The notes beneath the pieces are model-generated. The model saw nothing but the letters and a program-made list of their open reading frames with translations. It was not told the DNA's origin and did not search any database. Positions 1-6,603 of a stretch of DNA of 64,000 nucleotides are shown here, piece by piece. The stretch covers positions 1 through 64,000 of the forward strand of contig JAFSYM010000104.1 of the NCBI GenBank assembly GCA_017450005.1. The letters are read 5' to 3'. The stretch's first letter is position 1. Every line of letters begins with the position of its first letter. The DNA is from Clostridia bacterium. Lineage in GTDB: Bacteria; Bacillota; Clostridia; Oscillospirales; Acutalibacteraceae. Made by a program: the position numbers and the translations under genes.

Positions 1-1044
1 ATCGGCACCACCATGACCATCCGGGACAAGATCGTCCCCGGCATGGTGGGCGTGGACATCGGCTGCGGCATGGAGACCGTCAAGCTGGCGGAGAAGGAGA
101 TCGACTTCGCCGCCCTGGATGCTCTGATCCGGGCCAAGATCCCCAGCGGCCGGGACGTGCGTCAGCTCCACCACCCTCTGAACTACGAGATCGACCTGAA
201 CGAGCTCCGCTGCTCCCCCTACGTGAACCTGGCCCGGGCCCGGCTCAGCCTCGGCACCCTTGGCGGCGGCAACCACTTCATCGAGGTGGACCGGAACGAC
301 GAAGGCGAGCTGTACCTGGTGGTCCACTCCGGCAGCCGTCACCTGGGCCTGGAGGTCTGCAACTATTACCAGGACCAGGGCCGCTTCGCCATGTGGGGCG
401 GTGCCCGCTATCAGCTGGATCAGAAGATCGCCGAGTACAAGGCCGCCGGACGGCACAAGGAGATCCAGTCCATGCTCAACGAAATGAAGAAGGAGCATGA
501 GATCTCCGTGCCCAAGCAGCTTACCTGGGTGGAGGGCCGGCTCTTCGACGACTACATCCATGACATGCGCATCATCCAGCGCTTCGCGGTGCTGAACCGG
601 AAGGCCATGACCGACGTGATCCTCACGGGCCTGGGCCTGACCCGGGTGGAGGAGTTCACCACCATCCACAACTACATCGACACGGACTCCATGATCCTCC
701 GGAAGGGCTCCGTTTCGGCAAAGGCCGGAGAAAAGCTCCTGATCCCCATCAACATGCGGGACGGCAGCTTGATCTGCATCGGAAAGGGGAACGAAGACTG
801 GAACTGCTCCGCACCCCACGGAGCCGGACGTCTCATGAGCCGGAAGCAGGCCGCCGCCACCCTCTCCATGGAGGAATACCGCGCCGAGATGGAAGGCATT
901 TACACCACCTGCGTGGTGGAGGACACCATCGACGAATCCCCCATGGCCTACAAGTCCCTGGACGAGATCGTCTCCCAGATCGGCCCCACCGCGGAAATCA
1001 TTGAGCGCATCCGCCCCGTCTACAACTTCAAGGCAGCAGAATAA
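1..1044 (+). CDS. rtcB: RtcB-family RNA ligase, 5' end missing
   Basis: RNA-splicing ligase that joins 2',3'-cyclic-phosphate (or 3'-phosphate) and 5'-OH RNA ends through a GMP-activated intermediate, acting in tRNA or RNA repair in the cytoplasm. The frame is open from base 1 (IGTT before the first Met at 13), so the start lies outside the window and about 347 residues are visible. Family signatures seen: GVDIGCGM (metal-binding Asp and Cys), GGGNHF, HSGSR, HNY and the C-terminal HGAGR with the His guanylylated in characterised RtcB enzymes. It ends just before a strong terminator, so it is probably the last gene of its unit; no rtcA or archease is visible. Its codon use (many CGG Arg and CCC/GGC codons) differs from the CGC-rich genes that follow. 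Family assignment is very secure. Confidence 0.96.
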   Translation: MGTTMTIRDKIVPGMVGVDIGCGMETVKLAEKEIDFAALDALIRAKIPSGRDVRQLHHPLNYEIDLNELRCSPYVNLARARLSLGTLGGGNHFIEVDRNDEGELYLVVHSGSRHLGLEVCNYYQDQGRFAMWGGARYQLDQKIAEYKAAGRHKEIQSMLNEMKKEHEISVPKQLTWVEGRLFDDYIHDMRIIQRFAVLNRKAMTDVILTGLGLTRVEEFTTIHNYIDTDSMILRKGSVSAKAGEKLLIPINMRDGSLICIGKGNEDWNCSAPHGAGRLMSRKQAAATLSMEEYRAEMEGIYTTCVVEDTIDESPMAYKSLDEIVSQIGPTAEIIERIRPVYNFKAAE

Positions 1045-1094
1045 ATGCTGCGATGTTGCCTGTGAGGAGAAGGTTCAAGCCGAATCTACTGTAA

Positions 1095-1147
1095 CAGCCG
1101 CATACTTCGATTCCGCAAAAACGGGATAGAAGTATGCAGCTTTTTTA
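1095..1147 (+). terminator. Rho-independent terminator after rtcB
   Basis: A long near-perfect hairpin (AGCCGCATACTTC pairing with GAAGTATGCAGCT, plus an inner ATTCC/GGGAT) is followed directly by TTTTTTA. It sits about 50 bases after the rtcB stop. Confidence 0.88.
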
Positions 1148-1204
1148 TGCGCTCACACCCCTCGCGGATATGCACGGTCGTTCGGAACTTTTCGTCAATA
1201 TGTA

Positions 1205-1381
1205 CTATTCCAAGCCGATCCGTTTGGTGAATTCCAACAGCGAAATACAGAAACTTTGCCAATTTCTCAATGTCATCCACGACCGGTCACCGTCGCGGAT
1301 TCGCAGGGTGCGGCGGATCTCTTTTGGGATCACGACCCGACCCAGGTCGTCGATGCGTCTGACTATGCCTGTTGCTTTCAC
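1205..1381 (-). pseudogene. AbrB/SpoVT-type DNA-binding domain fragment
   Basis: A 58-codon reverse frame starts with GTG at 1381 behind AAAGGAG. Its first ~32 residues (VKATGIVRRIDDLGRVVIPK then EIRRTLRIRDGD) are a textbook swapped-hairpin AbrB domain as in SpoVT/AbrB transition-state regulators. After residue 32 the family sequence (usually PLEIF...) is lost and the frame stops at 1205. A different frame, overlapping from about 1280 downwards (VDDIEKLAKFLYF...), stays open to about 1086, which suggests a frameshift or a fusion after rearrangement. It could still make a short DNA-binding peptide because start codon and ribosome site are intact. I call it a truncated gene; the domain identity is strong, its functionality is not. 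Confidence 0.68.
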
Positions 1382-1485
1382 TGTATCTTTCTCCTTTGTT
1401 TGTAAGTCTTTGCCGTTAGTGTTTGCAGGAAGGAAAAAAATATGCAGTGCGTGAATGAAAAGCGCCGCTTCAGCGAAAAAAGCAA

Positions 1486-1533
1486 AAAGAAAAAAAGAAA
1501 ACGGGCGTGCTGCTTTTGGCTTGCAACACGCCC
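1486..1533 (-). terminator. Terminator for the 44-residue gene
   Basis: On the reverse strand GGGCGTGTTGC pairs with GCAGCACGCCC and is followed by GTTTTCTTTTTTTC. It lies just after the stop of the small gene at 1549 and closes the unit that starts with the MBG-type secreted protein. Confidence 0.82.
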
Positions 1534-1548
1534 TGTGTGTTTAAAGGA

Positions 1549-1683
1549 TTATTCCGCTTCTGCTGTTGATTCTTCCTTGTTGAAATAGTGCATCAGTTTC
1601 TTGTATGCAGCCATGAAACGATTGATCACTTCTTTGGCGTTTTCAAGGAAATCTCTGATGATCTCGCTGATTTCGTGTGACAT
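1549..1683 (-). CDS. Small 44-residue helical protein
   Basis: A short reverse-strand gene, ATG at 1683, preceded by GAAAGGAG at good spacing, stop TAA at 1549. It lies 18 bases after the secreted protein gene at 1702-3489 and before a strong terminator, so it is almost certainly its co-transcribed partner. The product (MSHEISEIIRDFLENAKEVI then NRFMAAYKKLMHYFNKEEST) has no signal peptide, is predicted helical and amphipathic, and ends in an acidic tail. Its aromatic/basic helix resembles the C-terminal tails of several secreted proteins in this window (IIRDF...INRF...LMHYF), so it may be a detached tail module. I do not recognise a family. Existence is well supported; function is unknown. 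Confidence 0.72.
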   Translation of the reverse strand: MSHEISEIIRDFLENAKEVINRFMAAYKKLMHYFNKEESTAEAE

Positions 1684-1701
1684 CAATGATTTCTCCTTTC
1701 G

Positions 1702-3489
1702 TCAGGTGATTGAACTGATATGCGCAGCCATGTGGACAAAGAGATGAACCAAGGAGACGACCCAACCAAAGTATGGAATATCCTTCCATGCTTCATATCT
1801 TTCGCAGAAATCGCAGCGGAATTTTCCGCAGATGGAACAATAGCTTCCGTCATAATCATGGCCGTGTGCAGGGATCACGGTGTCTTCGACGTTCATTTCT
1901 TCCGTTGCCGCGGCATCCTTGAAGACCTTTCCGCAGCCTGTGCAGCGATAGTGTTCGATGTTGCCGTCTTCGCTGCAGCTCGCTTCTTTTGCCTGTACCT
2001 TCACGATATCATGTTCAATCGTGAAGACGCCGGGAACAAACGTGATTGCATAATTGCTGTTGGAAAGCTCGCCCGTGATGGCATAGGCGCCGACCTCTTC
2101 ACCCGCGGCGCGCACAAGTTCTCCGCTCAGCGTGTCGCCGGCCAAAAGATCGGGAGCGCTGTAGGTTAATGCCGGATCGTCCTGACCACACTTTTTGGTG
2201 ATTGCATCCGCAGTCACAGTGATCGGCTTCGGCGCAACCGTTACGGTGACTTCAATATCATGCACGGTTGCGTAATTCGAGTCCGCAGGCGTATAGCTTG
2301 CCGCAAAGGCATTTGCGCCGGCATTGCCGACAGAAGCCGTCGGCGCTTGCCAAGTCCAGCCTTCGGGCAGTGCAACATCGGCAAGCGTGTCGCCATAGGT
2401 GGCAGACAGATCAGCGGGCACTTCATAAGTCGGCTCCGCCTGCGCGATGGTCACGGTAATCTTTTGGGCAGGGATGCTGTTATAGTTCTTTCCGCCGTCC
2501 AGGCGATACCAAACATCATAGGTGCCGGCGTTCACCATTTCAGGGACGGAATAAGTGTACGGCATATCTCCAAGTGCAGTGTCCGGCTCTCTGTCGGAAG
2601 CAAGAATCGCTGTGTAAGCGATCTGACCGCCTGCTGCAGCACCTTCCGTTACAAGCGCCTGCGGCTCACCGGTAAAGGTCAGTGTTTTTGCTGCCGGCAA
2701 TGTCGTAAAGGCTGTATCTGCCTTGTTGATCGTATATGTCACAGATGCATTTGCGCTGCCCAGGGTGATGTTGGCGGAATAGGTGCCTGCATCGCGGGGC
2801 GCAATGCCGAGCGTTACACTGCCCTTGGCATAGCGAATCGACGGAGCCGTCACGCCCGGAATTTCGCCTTCAATCGTAGCCTCCACACTGTTGCCATCGC
2901 CGAAAACAGTGCAGGCAGGCGCTTGAATGGTCAACGTAGCCTGTTTGTTCAAAAGGTCACACGTTCCGTCTGTGCCCTTGCAGGTCGCGGTGATCACTGC
3001 ACCGGAGGCGCTGTAGGTAAAGCTATGGGTGTGGGGCTTGGGCTTCGCAGTAAATTGAAATGAATGTTCAGCGGTTTTACCCTCGACTGTGAGCTTTGCC
3101 TTATAGGTTGCTCCCTTCACCCTGTTGTTTTTGATATCCGATGACTGATTGTCGCCTTTATAGTAGACAAGATCATTCACGGAAATCGCTTTCCCGGTTG
3201 CACTGTTAAATGCTTCCAAACCTTCCAAGGTGAAGTGATGCGAAGACTCGTTGTCGTCGTAGTATTTGTTTTCGGGATCTGCAATTGTCAATGTGACCTT
3301 GCCATCGGGCAGATCGCAGCCTTCAACGCTGCAGGTTGCCGTAATGGTGTTGCCGGAAGCAGTGTATGTGAAGGCATGCGTGTGTGGGTCTGCTGCGCTC
3401 GCATTGAATGCCATCCCGCCGAAAACGGACAGAACCATCAGAAGGCTCAGCAGAACGCTGATGGGTTTGCGGACGATTGTTTTTTGCAT
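1702..3489 (-). CDS. Secreted MBG-type multidomain protein
   Basis: A 595-residue exported protein, ATG at 3489 behind AAAGGAGG. Residues 1-32 form a signal peptide (basic MQKTIVRKP, hydrophobic core, NASAA cleavage region). Then come two copies of a histidine/cysteine motif (HTHAFTYTASGNTITATC and HTHSFTYSASGAVITATC), Ig-like segments, and MBG-type repeats (for example VTADAITKKCGQDDPALTYS ending in FTIE). Near the C terminus is one C-x2-C repeat of the kind found in three neighbours (ASCSEDGNIEHYRCTGCGKV...PAHGH) and another CSIC...CDFC cluster. It ends with a hydrophobic stretch (FGWVVSLVHLFVHMAAHI) and has no LPXTG. Probably a cell-surface or secreted structural/adhesive protein; substrate unknown. 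The 44-residue gene at 1549 follows in the same unit. Confidence 0.85.
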   Translation of the reverse strand: MQKTIVRKPISVLLSLLMVLSVFGGMAFNASAADPHTHAFTYTASGNTITATCSVEGCDLPDGKVTLTIADPENKYYDDNESSHHFTLEGLEAFNSATGKAISVNDLVYYKGDNQSSDIKNNRVKGATYKAKLTVEGKTAEHSFQFTAKPKPHTHSFTYSASGAVITATCKGTDGTCDLLNKQATLTIQAPACTVFGDGNSVEATIEGEIPGVTAPSIRYAKGSVTLGIAPRDAGTYSANITLGSANASVTYTINKADTAFTTLPAAKTLTFTGEPQALVTEGAAAGGQIAYTAILASDREPDTALGDMPYTYSVPEMVNAGTYDVWYRLDGGKNYNSIPAQKITVTIAQAEPTYEVPADLSATYGDTLADVALPEGWTWQAPTASVGNAGANAFAASYTPADSNYATVHDIEVTVTVAPKPITVTADAITKKCGQDDPALTYSAPDLLAGDTLSGELVRAAGEEVGAYAITGELSNSNYAITFVPGVFTIEHDIVKVQAKEASCSEDGNIEHYRCTGCGKVFKDAAATEEMNVEDTVIPAHGHDYDGSYCSICGKFRCDFCERYEAWKDIPYFGWVVSLVHLFVHMAAHISSIT

Positions 3490-3550
3490 AAGAATAACCT
3501 CCTTTTGCCTGCTTATGCTTTCAGGCGATTATAAAACAACAAAAACAGCC

Positions 3551-3678
3551 GCAACAAAACAAACGTCTTGTTGCAGCCGGTTTTTGATTAGATATTCAGA
3601 ATTGACAGAGTTATGCTGCTTGCTTACCTGCTTACTTGCTTGCTTAAGCATTGGCGCACCTTGCAGCATTTCTGTCAA
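3551..3678 (-). repeat. Nested inverted repeats in the leader of the MBG protein gene
   Basis: Upstream of the gene starting at 3489 lie an 8-base repeat TTGACAGA/TCTGTCAA (3602-3609 with 3671-3678), an inner ATGCTGC/GCAGCAT (3613-3619 with 3663-3669) enclosing a short TTGCTTAC-like tandem array, and a separate hairpin GCAACAA/TTGTTGC (3551-3557 with 3568-3574) that on the reverse strand is followed by a T-rich run. This is a folded leader of unknown role; attenuation is possible but not shown. Confidence 0.5.
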
Positions 3679-3731
3679 CCCCTTTCCTGTTTATTCTATC
3701 AAATATTTCACAAAAAATCAAGCGTTTTTGG

Positions 3732-3768
3732 AAAAAACCGCCGCAGAAAACATCCCACGGCGGGTTTT
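3732..3768 (-). terminator. Terminator after the EF-G-like gene
   Basis: On the reverse strand AAAACCCGCCG pairs with CGGCGGTTTT across a short loop and ends in TTTTTT. It lies beyond a heptamer repeat that follows the stop codon at 3811. Confidence 0.85.
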
Positions 3769-3773
3769 CATTT

Positions 3774-3810
3774 GACAGCTAACAGCTAACTGCTAACAGC
3801 TAACAGCTTA
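3774..3810 (-). repeat. Heptamer array (AGCTGTT type) abutting a stop codon
   Basis: Five tandem 7-base units (AACAGCT on the given strand, one AACTGCT variant) begin directly after the TAA of the EF-G-like gene and end just before its terminator hairpin. On the coding strand each unit contains TAG in the register GTTAGCT. Confidence 0.85.
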
Positions 3811-5880
3811 TTATTCTTCCGCTTCGGCCTTTGCGTCCTCAATGACCTTCTGCGCCACATTGCCGGGCGCGTCTTCATAGCGGGCAAAGGTGAGGGTGAA
3901 GTAGCCGCGTCCTGCGGTCACGGAGCGCAGCATCGTTGCAAAATCGCCCATTTCGGCCATCGGCACTTCCGCCACAAGCTCCTGCATCTTCGGCTCGTCC
4001 GCAGCGCCCATGCCCATCACGCGGCCGCGGCGCTTGGTGATATCGCCCATGATGTCGCCGAGGTTCGCGTCGGGAATGTAGACCTTGAGGTCGCCGATCG
4101 GCTCCAGAATGACCGGCGCGGCCTGTGCCATGCCGTTTTTGTAAGCGATCTTGGCGGCAGTGCGGAACGCCATATCGTTGGAGTCCACCGGGTGATAGGA
4201 GCCGTCATACAGCACAGCCTTCAGACCGACCATCGGATAGCCGGCAAGCGGGCCCTTCTGGATGGCTTCCTGCAAGCCCTTTTCCACAGCGGGGAAGTAG
4301 TTCTTCGGCACGGAGCCGCCGACCACTTCGCTTTCAAAGATCAGCTCGTCGCCGTCGTGCGGCTCAAAGCGAATCCAAACGTCACCGAACTGACCGGAAC
4401 CGCCGGACTGCTTTTTATGGCGACCCTGCACCTGGCAGGACTTGCGGATGGTTTCTCTGTAGGCGACCTTCGGGATCTTGAGGTCGATCTCCACGCCGAA
4501 CTTGCCCTTCAGTTTTGCAAGCACGATGTCGAGGTGCTGTTCGCCGAGACCGGAAAGGATCATTTCGCGGGTCTCTTCGTTGGTGGAGAACACGACGGTC
4601 GGATCTTCGCCCATGATACGGCGCAGACCGGCAGCCACTTTATCTTCTTCGCCCTTCTTCTTGACAACAATCGCCATGGACAGCGACGGCGCCGGGAATT
4701 TCACGGCGGCGAGATTGACGACCTTTTTCGGGTCGCAGATCGTGTCGCCCGTGTCAAGGGAGTTGAGCTTGGTGATAACGCCGATATCGCCGGCGGTGAT
4801 GGCGCTGATGTCCTCCTGCTTGTTGCCGCGCACGGAGATCAGCTTGCCCATACGCTCGCTGCTGCCGGTACGGGCAACGTAAGCGGGCACATCGGCGGTG
4901 ATTTTGCCGGAGACGACCTTCACGAAGGACATCTTACCGACAAACGGGTCGGCAACGGTCTTGAAGCAGATGGCGGCAAGCGGGCCGTTCGGGTCGCACT
5001 TGACTTCCACATCGTTTCCGTCGTCGTCCTTGCCGGTTTCAGTGCCGCCCTGCAGCGGAGAGGGTGCGGAATACACGATGGCGTCGAGCAGCAGATCCAC
5101 GCCGTCAAGCGTTGCGCCGGAGCAGGCATAGACCGGATAAATCTCGCCGGTTTCCACGCCCTTGGTCAGGCCGGAGATGATCTCGTCCTTCGTCAGCTCT
5201 TCGCCGTCGAAGTATTTCATCATCAGTTCGTCGTCCACAGAAGCGACCGCCTCCATGAGCACTTCCTTCATTTCGTCAAAGTGCGGGTCGGTGGGCATGT
5301 CCACGGCCGTGGCTTTGCCGTTTTTATACGCAAACGCCTTGTTCGAGCAAAGGTTGACATAGGACGCCACGGCGCCGCCTTCCATGTGGGGCACAACGAC
5401 CGGGCAAAGCTTGGAGCCGATCTCTTCCTTGAGCGCTTCAAAGGTCTTATAGAAGTCGCGGTTTTCCCCGTCGAGCTTGGTGATAGCAAAGAACTTCGCA
5501 ATGCCGCGCGCGTCAGCAGCCTTGATGGCTTTTTCTGCGCCGACGTCGAACTCGGAGCCGGCGGAGGTGACGATCAGCGCACATTCGGCAGCGCGCATCG
5601 CTTCATAAACGCCGCCTTCAAAGTCAAATTTACCGGGCGCGTCGAGCAGGTTGATCTTGGTGTCCTTCCATTCCAGCGGCGCAACCGCGGTGGAAAGCGA
5701 GCACTGGCGCTTTTTTTCTTCGGCGTCAAAGTCCATGACGGTGTTGCCGTCGCTGACCTTGCCGAAACGGTCGGTCGCTTTCGCAAGGAAGAGCATAGCT
5801 TCGGCCAGCGTGGTCTTACCTTTGCCGGTGTGGCCGGCAATGGCGATGTTTCTGATATTTTTTGCATCGTAGGATTTCAA
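3811..5880 (-). CDS. Elongation factor G-like translational GTPase
   Basis: A 689-residue EF-G paralogue (EF-G2/FusA2-like group), a GTPase expected to act on the ribosome. The start is an unusual TTG at 5880, supported by AGGAGG eight bases upstream. Seen: P-loop AGHTGKGKTT near residue 15, G3 as DAPG near 79 (canonical EF-G has DTPG), G4 as TKLD near 134 (canonical NKMD), then EF-G domains II-V with typical VAYRETI, GGSGQFGDV and MGMGA segments. The switch I region (CSLSTAVAPLEW) differs from the RGITI box of canonical EF-G. These departures suggest a specialised or stress-related factor rather than the main fusA; no rpsL, rpsG or tuf genes are nearby, which agrees. It appears to be monocistronic with its own promoter. 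Confidence 0.9.
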   Translation of the reverse strand: MKSYDAKNIRNIAIAGHTGKGKTTLAEAMLFLAKATDRFGKVSDGNTVMDFDAEEKKRQCSLSTAVAPLEWKDTKINLLDAPGKFDFEGGVYEAMRAAECALIVTSAGSEFDVGAEKAIKAADARGIAKFFAITKLDGENRDFYKTFEALKEEIGSKLCPVVVPHMEGGAVASYVNLCSNKAFAYKNGKATAVDMPTDPHFDEMKEVLMEAVASVDDELMMKYFDGEELTKDEIISGLTKGVETGEIYPVYACSGATLDGVDLLLDAIVYSAPSPLQGGTETGKDDDGNDVEVKCDPNGPLAAICFKTVADPFVGKMSFVKVVSGKITADVPAYVARTGSSERMGKLISVRGNKQEDISAITAGDIGVITKLNSLDTGDTICDPKKVVNLAAVKFPAPSLSMAIVVKKKGEEDKVAAGLRRIMGEDPTVVFSTNEETREMILSGLGEQHLDIVLAKLKGKFGVEIDLKIPKVAYRETIRKSCQVQGRHKKQSGGSGQFGDVWIRFEPHDGDELIFESEVVGGSVPKNYFPAVEKGLQEAIQKGPLAGYPMVGLKAVLYDGSYHPVDSNDMAFRTAAKIAYKNGMAQAAPVILEPIGDLKVYIPDANLGDIMGDITKRRGRVMGMGAADEPKMQELVAEVPMAEMGDFATMLRSVTAGRGYFTLTFARYEDAPGNVAQKVIEDAKAEAEE

Positions 5881-5923
5881 AATAAATACCTCCTATTGGT
5901 TTCATTTTAATGATATCTTATAC

Positions 5924-5952
5924 ATTTTAGCAAAAACACACGCAAAATGCAA
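5924..5952 (-). promoter_or_regulatory. Promoter of the EF-G-like gene
   Basis: On the reverse strand a -35 TTGCAT and a -10 TAAAAT are separated by 17 bases, about 44 bases before the TTG start codon. Beyond it, 5953-6091 holds nothing I can interpret. Confidence 0.68.
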
Positions 5953-6091
5953 ACTGATTTATCACTAATTTTATACGCTGTTTTTTGTATATATTGAATA
6001 GTAGGAGGGTGGCAGGGGGTAGGAAGCAGGAGTTTGTAAACAGAAGAGCGCCCGCCGCGGGAAATGGAATCTGCGGCGAGGCTGCGCTGTC

Positions 6092-6120
6092 TTGACATAT
6101 TTGAACAATTGTGCTAAGAT
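6092..6120 (+). promoter_or_regulatory. Promoter of the toxin-like mRNA
   Basis: TTGACA (6092-6097), a 17-base spacer and TAAGAT (6115-6120): a near-consensus housekeeping promoter reading rightwards into the leader of the 21-residue ORF. The start of transcription would be near 6127. Confidence 0.85.
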
Positions 6121-6189
6121 AGCCTTGGTGCCTGGCACCCCTGAGAGCTATCTACATAAGCACGGTAGGCGGTTAGCCCCTTCTCTGAC

Positions 6190-6229
6190 CGGGAGGGTTC
6201 GTGCCCTCCCGAGACTTTTTTGGGAGGGT
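6190..6229 (+). promoter_or_regulatory. Hairpin that can alternatively hide the ribosome site
   Basis: CGGGAGGG (6190-6197) pairs perfectly with CCCTCCCG (6204-6211). TTTTTT (6216-6221) follows, then a second GGGAGGG (6222-6228), which is the only Shine-Dalgarno candidate for the ATG at 6238. CCCTCCC can pair with either GGGAGGG copy, so the structures are mutually exclusive: one frees the ribosome site, the other masks it. The T-run after the first hairpin could also cause termination. Confidence 0.72.
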
Positions 6230-6237
6230 GATGCGTC

Positions 6238-6303
6238 ATGGATCCGACAACAGCTTTTGCGCTTGTCATCATTCTTGCGATCATATTGGCCATAAAAAAT
6301 TAA
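6238..6303 (+). CDS. 21-residue hydrophobic peptide, type I toxin-like
   Basis: ATG at 6238, TAA at 6301-6303. The peptide starts MDPTTAFALVIILAIILA and ends with a Lys-Asn tail: an acidic N-terminal residue, one uninterrupted hydrophobic helix of about 15 residues and a basic C terminus, the usual build of small membrane toxins of type I systems (Fst, TxpA and Ldr groups). Specific similarity to any named family is not certain. Translation would depend on GGGAGGG 9-15 bases upstream. Another ATG at 6231 opens a 35-codon frame rich in Cys/His that lies too close to the ribosome site and looks unlike a real protein. An antisense RNA gene overlaps the 3' side. Toxicity is inferred from architecture only. 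Confidence 0.68.
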   Translation: MDPTTAFALVIILAIILAIKN

Positions 6304-6378
6304 CCGCCCGAATTGATCCCTCGAAGCGGTTAATTTAACTAAATCGTGGGCTAACCGTCTATCGGATAGCTCTCTTGT
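6294..6378 (-). ncRNA. Antisense RNA overlapping the toxin-like mRNA
   Basis: A consensus promoter at 6385-6413 fires leftwards. Transcription would start near 6378 and end at the hairpin 6297-6336 with U6, giving an RNA of about 85 nucleotides. It is fully complementary to the mRNA region just after and partly overlapping the stop codon, and its 5' end carries the GAGAGCTATC...CGGTTAGCCC repeat also present in the mRNA leader. No ORF is needed to explain it. This is the expected antitoxin arrangement of 3'-overlapping type I modules. Confidence 0.7.
6297..6336 (-). terminator. Hairpin terminator of the antisense RNA
   Basis: An 11-bp perfect stem, AAATTAACCGC (6297-6307) with GCGGTTAATTT (6326-6336). 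On the reverse strand it runs into TTTTTT. On the forward strand only a weak T stretch follows, so rightward transcripts may read through to the 3' inverted repeat. Confidence 0.82.
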
Positions 6379-6384
6379 ATCTAT

Positions 6385-6413
6385 ATTATACTCCCGCCGC
6401 AGCGCTTTGTCAA
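6385..6413 (-). promoter_or_regulatory. Consensus promoter of the antisense RNA
   Basis: On the reverse strand a perfect TTGACA (6408-6413), 17-base spacer and perfect TATAAT (6385-6390). It faces the promoter at 6092-6120 and has no protein gene in front of it. Confidence 0.88.
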
Positions 6414-6479
6414 GTACTGCGGCACTTTTTTACGGAGTAAGGCTGCGCTTTTTTACGGAGTATGGCACTACACAAATCA

Positions 6480-6498
6480 GGCGGCCAACGGCCGCCCG
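6480..6498 (-). terminator. GC hairpin after the ACP operon
   Basis: GGCGGCC-AAC-GGCCGCC forms a tight stem between the heptamer array and the toxin-like locus. A near-identical hairpin with a strong T-run follows the metal ATPase at 31926-31944. Here the T-run is weak, so termination is probable but not certain. Confidence 0.55.
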
Positions 6499-6500
6499 AC

Positions 6501-6602
6501 TATTCACTAACAACTACCGACTATCGACTACCGACTACCGACTACCGACTATCGACTATCGACTAACAACTACCGACTATCGACTATCGACTATCGACTC
6601 CC
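6501..6602 (-). repeat. Heptamer array (TCGATAG type) abutting the ACP stop codon
   Basis: About 13 tandem 7-base units, mostly ACTATCG and ACTACCG with ACTAACA variants on the given strand, end one base before the ACP stop codon at 6604. On the coding strand the units read TCGATAG/TCGGTAG, each with a TAG. Confidence 0.9.
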
Positions 6603-6603
6603 C

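Larger units (their letters stand above)
6143..6374 (+). repeat. Long-range inverted repeat bracketing the small ORF
   Basis: GAGAGCTATC (6143-6152) and CGGTTAGCCC (6170-6179) near the 5' end recur in inverted form as GGGCTAACCG (6348-6357) and GATAGCTCTC (6365-6374). A transcript crossing the whole locus could pair its 5' and 3' ends. The antisense RNA begins with the same sequence as the mRNA leader, so the two would compete for the mRNA 3' region. Confidence 0.8.

Noticed and set aside
1134-1454. Forward 106-codon frame downstream of rtcB
   Set aside because: It begins inside the rtcB terminator and is opposite the AbrB-type fragment, whose domain is unmistakable.
4192-5910. Forward 572-residue frame opposite the EF-G-like gene
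   Set aside because: Shadow of a well-conserved GTPase; no ribosome site or domain.
6092-6295. A 67-codon forward frame across the toxin-like locus
   Set aside because: It starts inside the promoter and has no ribosome site; the short hydrophobic frame at 6238 fits the signals better.
6501-6602. Possible CRISPR array
   Set aside because: Units are 7 bases with no spacers, and no cas genes are present.
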